Part shown: positions 15,218-16,397 of the stretch, piece after piece
Layout of the letters: every line of letters starts with the position of its first letter
How positions within the stretch are numbered: position 1 is the first letter of the stretch
Assembly (NCBI GenBank): GCA_020435025.1
Contig: JAGRAG010000006.1
Span: 1-16,397, forward strand
DNA: 16,397 bases
Source of the DNA: Bdellovibrionales bacterium
GTDB lineage: Bacteria > Bdellovibrionota > Bdellovibrionia > Bdellovibrionales > UBA1609
Reading direction: 5' to 3'
The notes under the pieces: generated by a model
What the model was told of the DNA's origin: nothing
Seen by the model: the letters and a program-made list of their open reading frames with translations, nothing else
Databases searched by the model: none
Translations under genes and position numbers: made by a program

Positions 15218-15521
15218 GACATCGATAGTGCATTTCTTATGCCATACCTAAAACCGCAAGATTGAATAAAATCGTGCTATATCAAGTGTTTACGGAATAT
15301 TTCGTAGGGGATGAAGTGAGACTTATATAGTTATTAGTCAAAGGAGACGAACTTCGGGCTGAGTTCCCGGGAGTGATGATGGTCTTCCCGAACCCCATTC
15401 TTTTGGAATTGTTTTTGAGTAAACATTTCCAAAACCAAGATGCTTAAGAATTATGCAAAATAGCGCTTGTCATTTCCCTATCGGCTTAGTAACACGGATC
15501 GAATTTCGAAAGGCTTAAGGT
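15218..15521. other. Divergent intergenic region with possible small ORF and promoter
   Basis: These 304 bases lie between two divergent secreted-protein genes. Contents: a candidate promoter for the plus gene, TTGTCA (15467-15472), 17 bases, TAACAC (15490-15495, weak); an inverted repeat TTTTGGAA (15401-15408) and TTCCAAAA (15427-15434); a 6-bp pair TTCGGG (15353-15358) and CCCGAA (15387-15392); and a possible 23-codon frame from ATG 15376 to TAA 15447 (starting MMVFPNPILLELF) with GGGAG just upstream. No recognised RNA family. Whether it is a leader peptide, a small RNA or nothing cannot be decided from one sequence. Confidence 0.35.
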
Positions 15522-15968
15522 TTGAAGTTATTGCGAAGATCAGTAACAGCTTTGTTTCTAGGGTTGTTTGCGTTTCCCCATTTAGCAAATACAGGAACTC
15601 CTGTGCCTCCTTCCGTTGTTGAACTCGATTTTGCAAACCCATTCCAATGCCTTCTTCCCTTTGGCTCCAATCCAGAAAAAGTGGAGTTCTCTCAAGTATT
15701 TAATATACGGGAAAGAGAAATTATCATCTCGGACAGTTCTCAGGAATCTCGCAAAAGTATTCGGGCTCATTGTTTTGTGGAAGACGACTCCATCTATAAG
15801 TGCAAGTGGGGGCACTTTGAGTTTGTTGAAGTTGATTTACTGCATTCTCAATGGGTTTACATATCCACAAAAAAATTCAATTATGTCCTCTCTGGAAGCT
15901 ATAAGGACGGGATTGCTAAGGCCTCTCGCCCCATTAAGTGTACCTTCCAGATCACATCGGCTTCTTAA
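15522..15968 (+). CDS. Small secreted four-cysteine protein
   Basis: The product has 148 residues and starts at a TTG (15522), with AAGG about nine bases upstream. The signal peptide is MKLLRRSVTALFLGLFAFPH plus LANT, with a basic n-region KLLRR. The mature part of about 124 residues has four cysteines (43, 84, 94, 140), consistent with two disulfides, and alternating beta-type segments such as FEFVEVDLL, WVYISTKKFNYVLSGSY and KCTFQITS. Size, export and cysteine number recall the protein at 11248, but the cysteine spacing differs and I see no clear homology. Function unknown. The RNase H-family gene follows 36 nt later on the same strand and may be co-transcribed. Confidence 0.7.
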   Translation: MKLLRRSVTALFLGLFAFPHLANTGTPVPPSVVELDFANPFQCLLPFGSNPEKVEFSQVFNIREREIIISDSSQESRKSIRAHCFVEDDSIYKCKWGHFEFVEVDLLHSQWVYISTKKFNYVLSGSYKDGIAKASRPIKCTFQITSAS

Positions 15969-16004
15969 GCGATCCTTAAGTAAGTTTATTAACTGGGAAG
16001 GGAC

Positions 16005-16397
16005 ATGCCATCTTATATTATTGAAAATGGTGAAAAGGGCCGATGGCCCGAAGAACTTATCATCCATACCGATGGGGCTTGTAGAGGCAATCCTGGGCCG
16101 TCATCTATTGGAATTGTCTTTAGTAGATTGGATTTGGAAACAGTTTATGAATATGCGGAAACGATTGGGTCACAAACAAATAATTTTGCAGAGTATTTTG
16201 CTGTGAAAAAAGCCTTTGAAATCGCATTGAGTCAGCAGGTTCTTTCCGTTCACCTAAAAAGTGATTCACAACTATTAATTCGACAACTCACGGGAGAATA
16301 TAAGGTCAAATCGGAAGGGTTGATGCCTCTGTATTTAGACTGCCGATCGCTCGTACAGAAGTTTAAACGAGTCCAATTTGAACATGTTCGCCGAGAA
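16005..16397 (+). CDS. RNase HI-family protein, C-terminus cut by window edge
   Basis: Predicted to cleave the RNA strand of RNA-DNA hybrids in the cytoplasm. The frame opens at ATG 16005, with GGGAAGG just upstream, and runs 131 codons to the window end. Catalytic motifs are in place: IIHTDGACRGNPGPSSIG (Asp23), TNNFAEYFAVKKAFEIA (Glu63) and HLKSDSQLLIRQLTGEYKV (Asp87). FEHVRRE at the edge is the start of the stretch that carries the fourth acidic residue, which lies outside the window. The 'GACRGNPGPSSIG...TNN.AEY.A' form, with 'LTGEYKVKSEGL', is typical of the shorter bacterial RNase HI-like group (as in Bacillus YpdQ/YpeP) rather than E. coli RnhA. The exact subtype is therefore left open. 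It has no signal peptide, unlike its upstream neighbours. Confidence 0.9.
   Translation, partial: MPSYIIENGEKGRWPEELIIHTDGACRGNPGPSSIGIVFSRLDLETVYEYAETIGSQTNNFAEYFAVKKAFEIALSQQVLSVHLKSDSQLLIRQLTGEYKVKSEGLMPLYLDCRSLVQKFKRVQFEHVRRE

Noticed and set aside
14874..15233. 119-codon minus-strand open frame starting upstream of the nuclease-like protein
   Set aside because: Alternative frame of the nuclease-like gene; that gene's signal peptide and motif mark the real frame.
15616..16206. 196-codon plus-strand open frame spanning the four-cysteine gene and the RNase H start
   Set aside because: It overlaps two better-supported genes in another frame, has no ribosome-binding site, and lacks any motif.
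1..16397. CRISPR array, insertion sequence, integrase or attachment site
   Set aside because: No regularly spaced repeats, transposase or integrase motifs, or tRNA-end duplications were seen, although two tRNA genes were examined as possible integration targets.

Overview
The window looks like the chromosome of a predatory, Bdellovibrio-type bacterium (Bdellovibrionota). This is an inference. It rests on the rpsU-yqeY-dnaG-rpoD macromolecular-synthesis operon, moderately AT-rich DNA, frequent GTG and TTG starts, and many secreted orphan proteins. No species can be named from the sequence alone.

Layout. Positions 1-1279 (minus) hold most of a large lipoprotein gene that runs off the left edge. 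Next come tRNA-Ser(GGA) and tadA, both minus. The housekeeping block follows on plus: rpsU (2230), yqeY, dnaG, and rpoD, whose ATG overlaps the dnaG stop by one base. rpoD is followed by a stem-loop that also appears to contain the promoter of a CAT-anticodon tRNA (6763-6839). That tRNA ends in a strong, probably bidirectional terminator.

Positions 6940-10910 form a two-armed accessory locus. The minus arm is a GT1-type glycosyltransferase followed by an AraC regulator. The plus arm is a second AraC regulator overlapping by 4 nt a membrane-anchored hexapeptide-repeat acyltransferase. The two regulators share a recognisable N-terminal sensor module, so they look like diverged paralogues controlling a pair of glycan- or lipid-decorating enzymes. 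Between the arms lies an 84-codon open frame without a normal start codon that ends inside the glycosyltransferase ribosome-binding site.

Positions 11248-15968 carry five consecutive genes that all begin with signal peptides: two small four-cysteine proteins, a papain-like cysteine protease with a visible Cys/His/Asn triad, a 406-residue beta-rich orphan, and a protein with a PD-(D/E)XK nuclease-like D...EIK motif. A predatory or periplasmic secretome is the most attractive reading, but it is unproven. The right edge cuts an RNase HI-family gene (16005 onward).

The strongest leads are the paired-AraC decoration locus, the secreted protease, and the secreted nuclease-like protein. No IS elements, CRISPR arrays, attachment sites or replication origins were seen.
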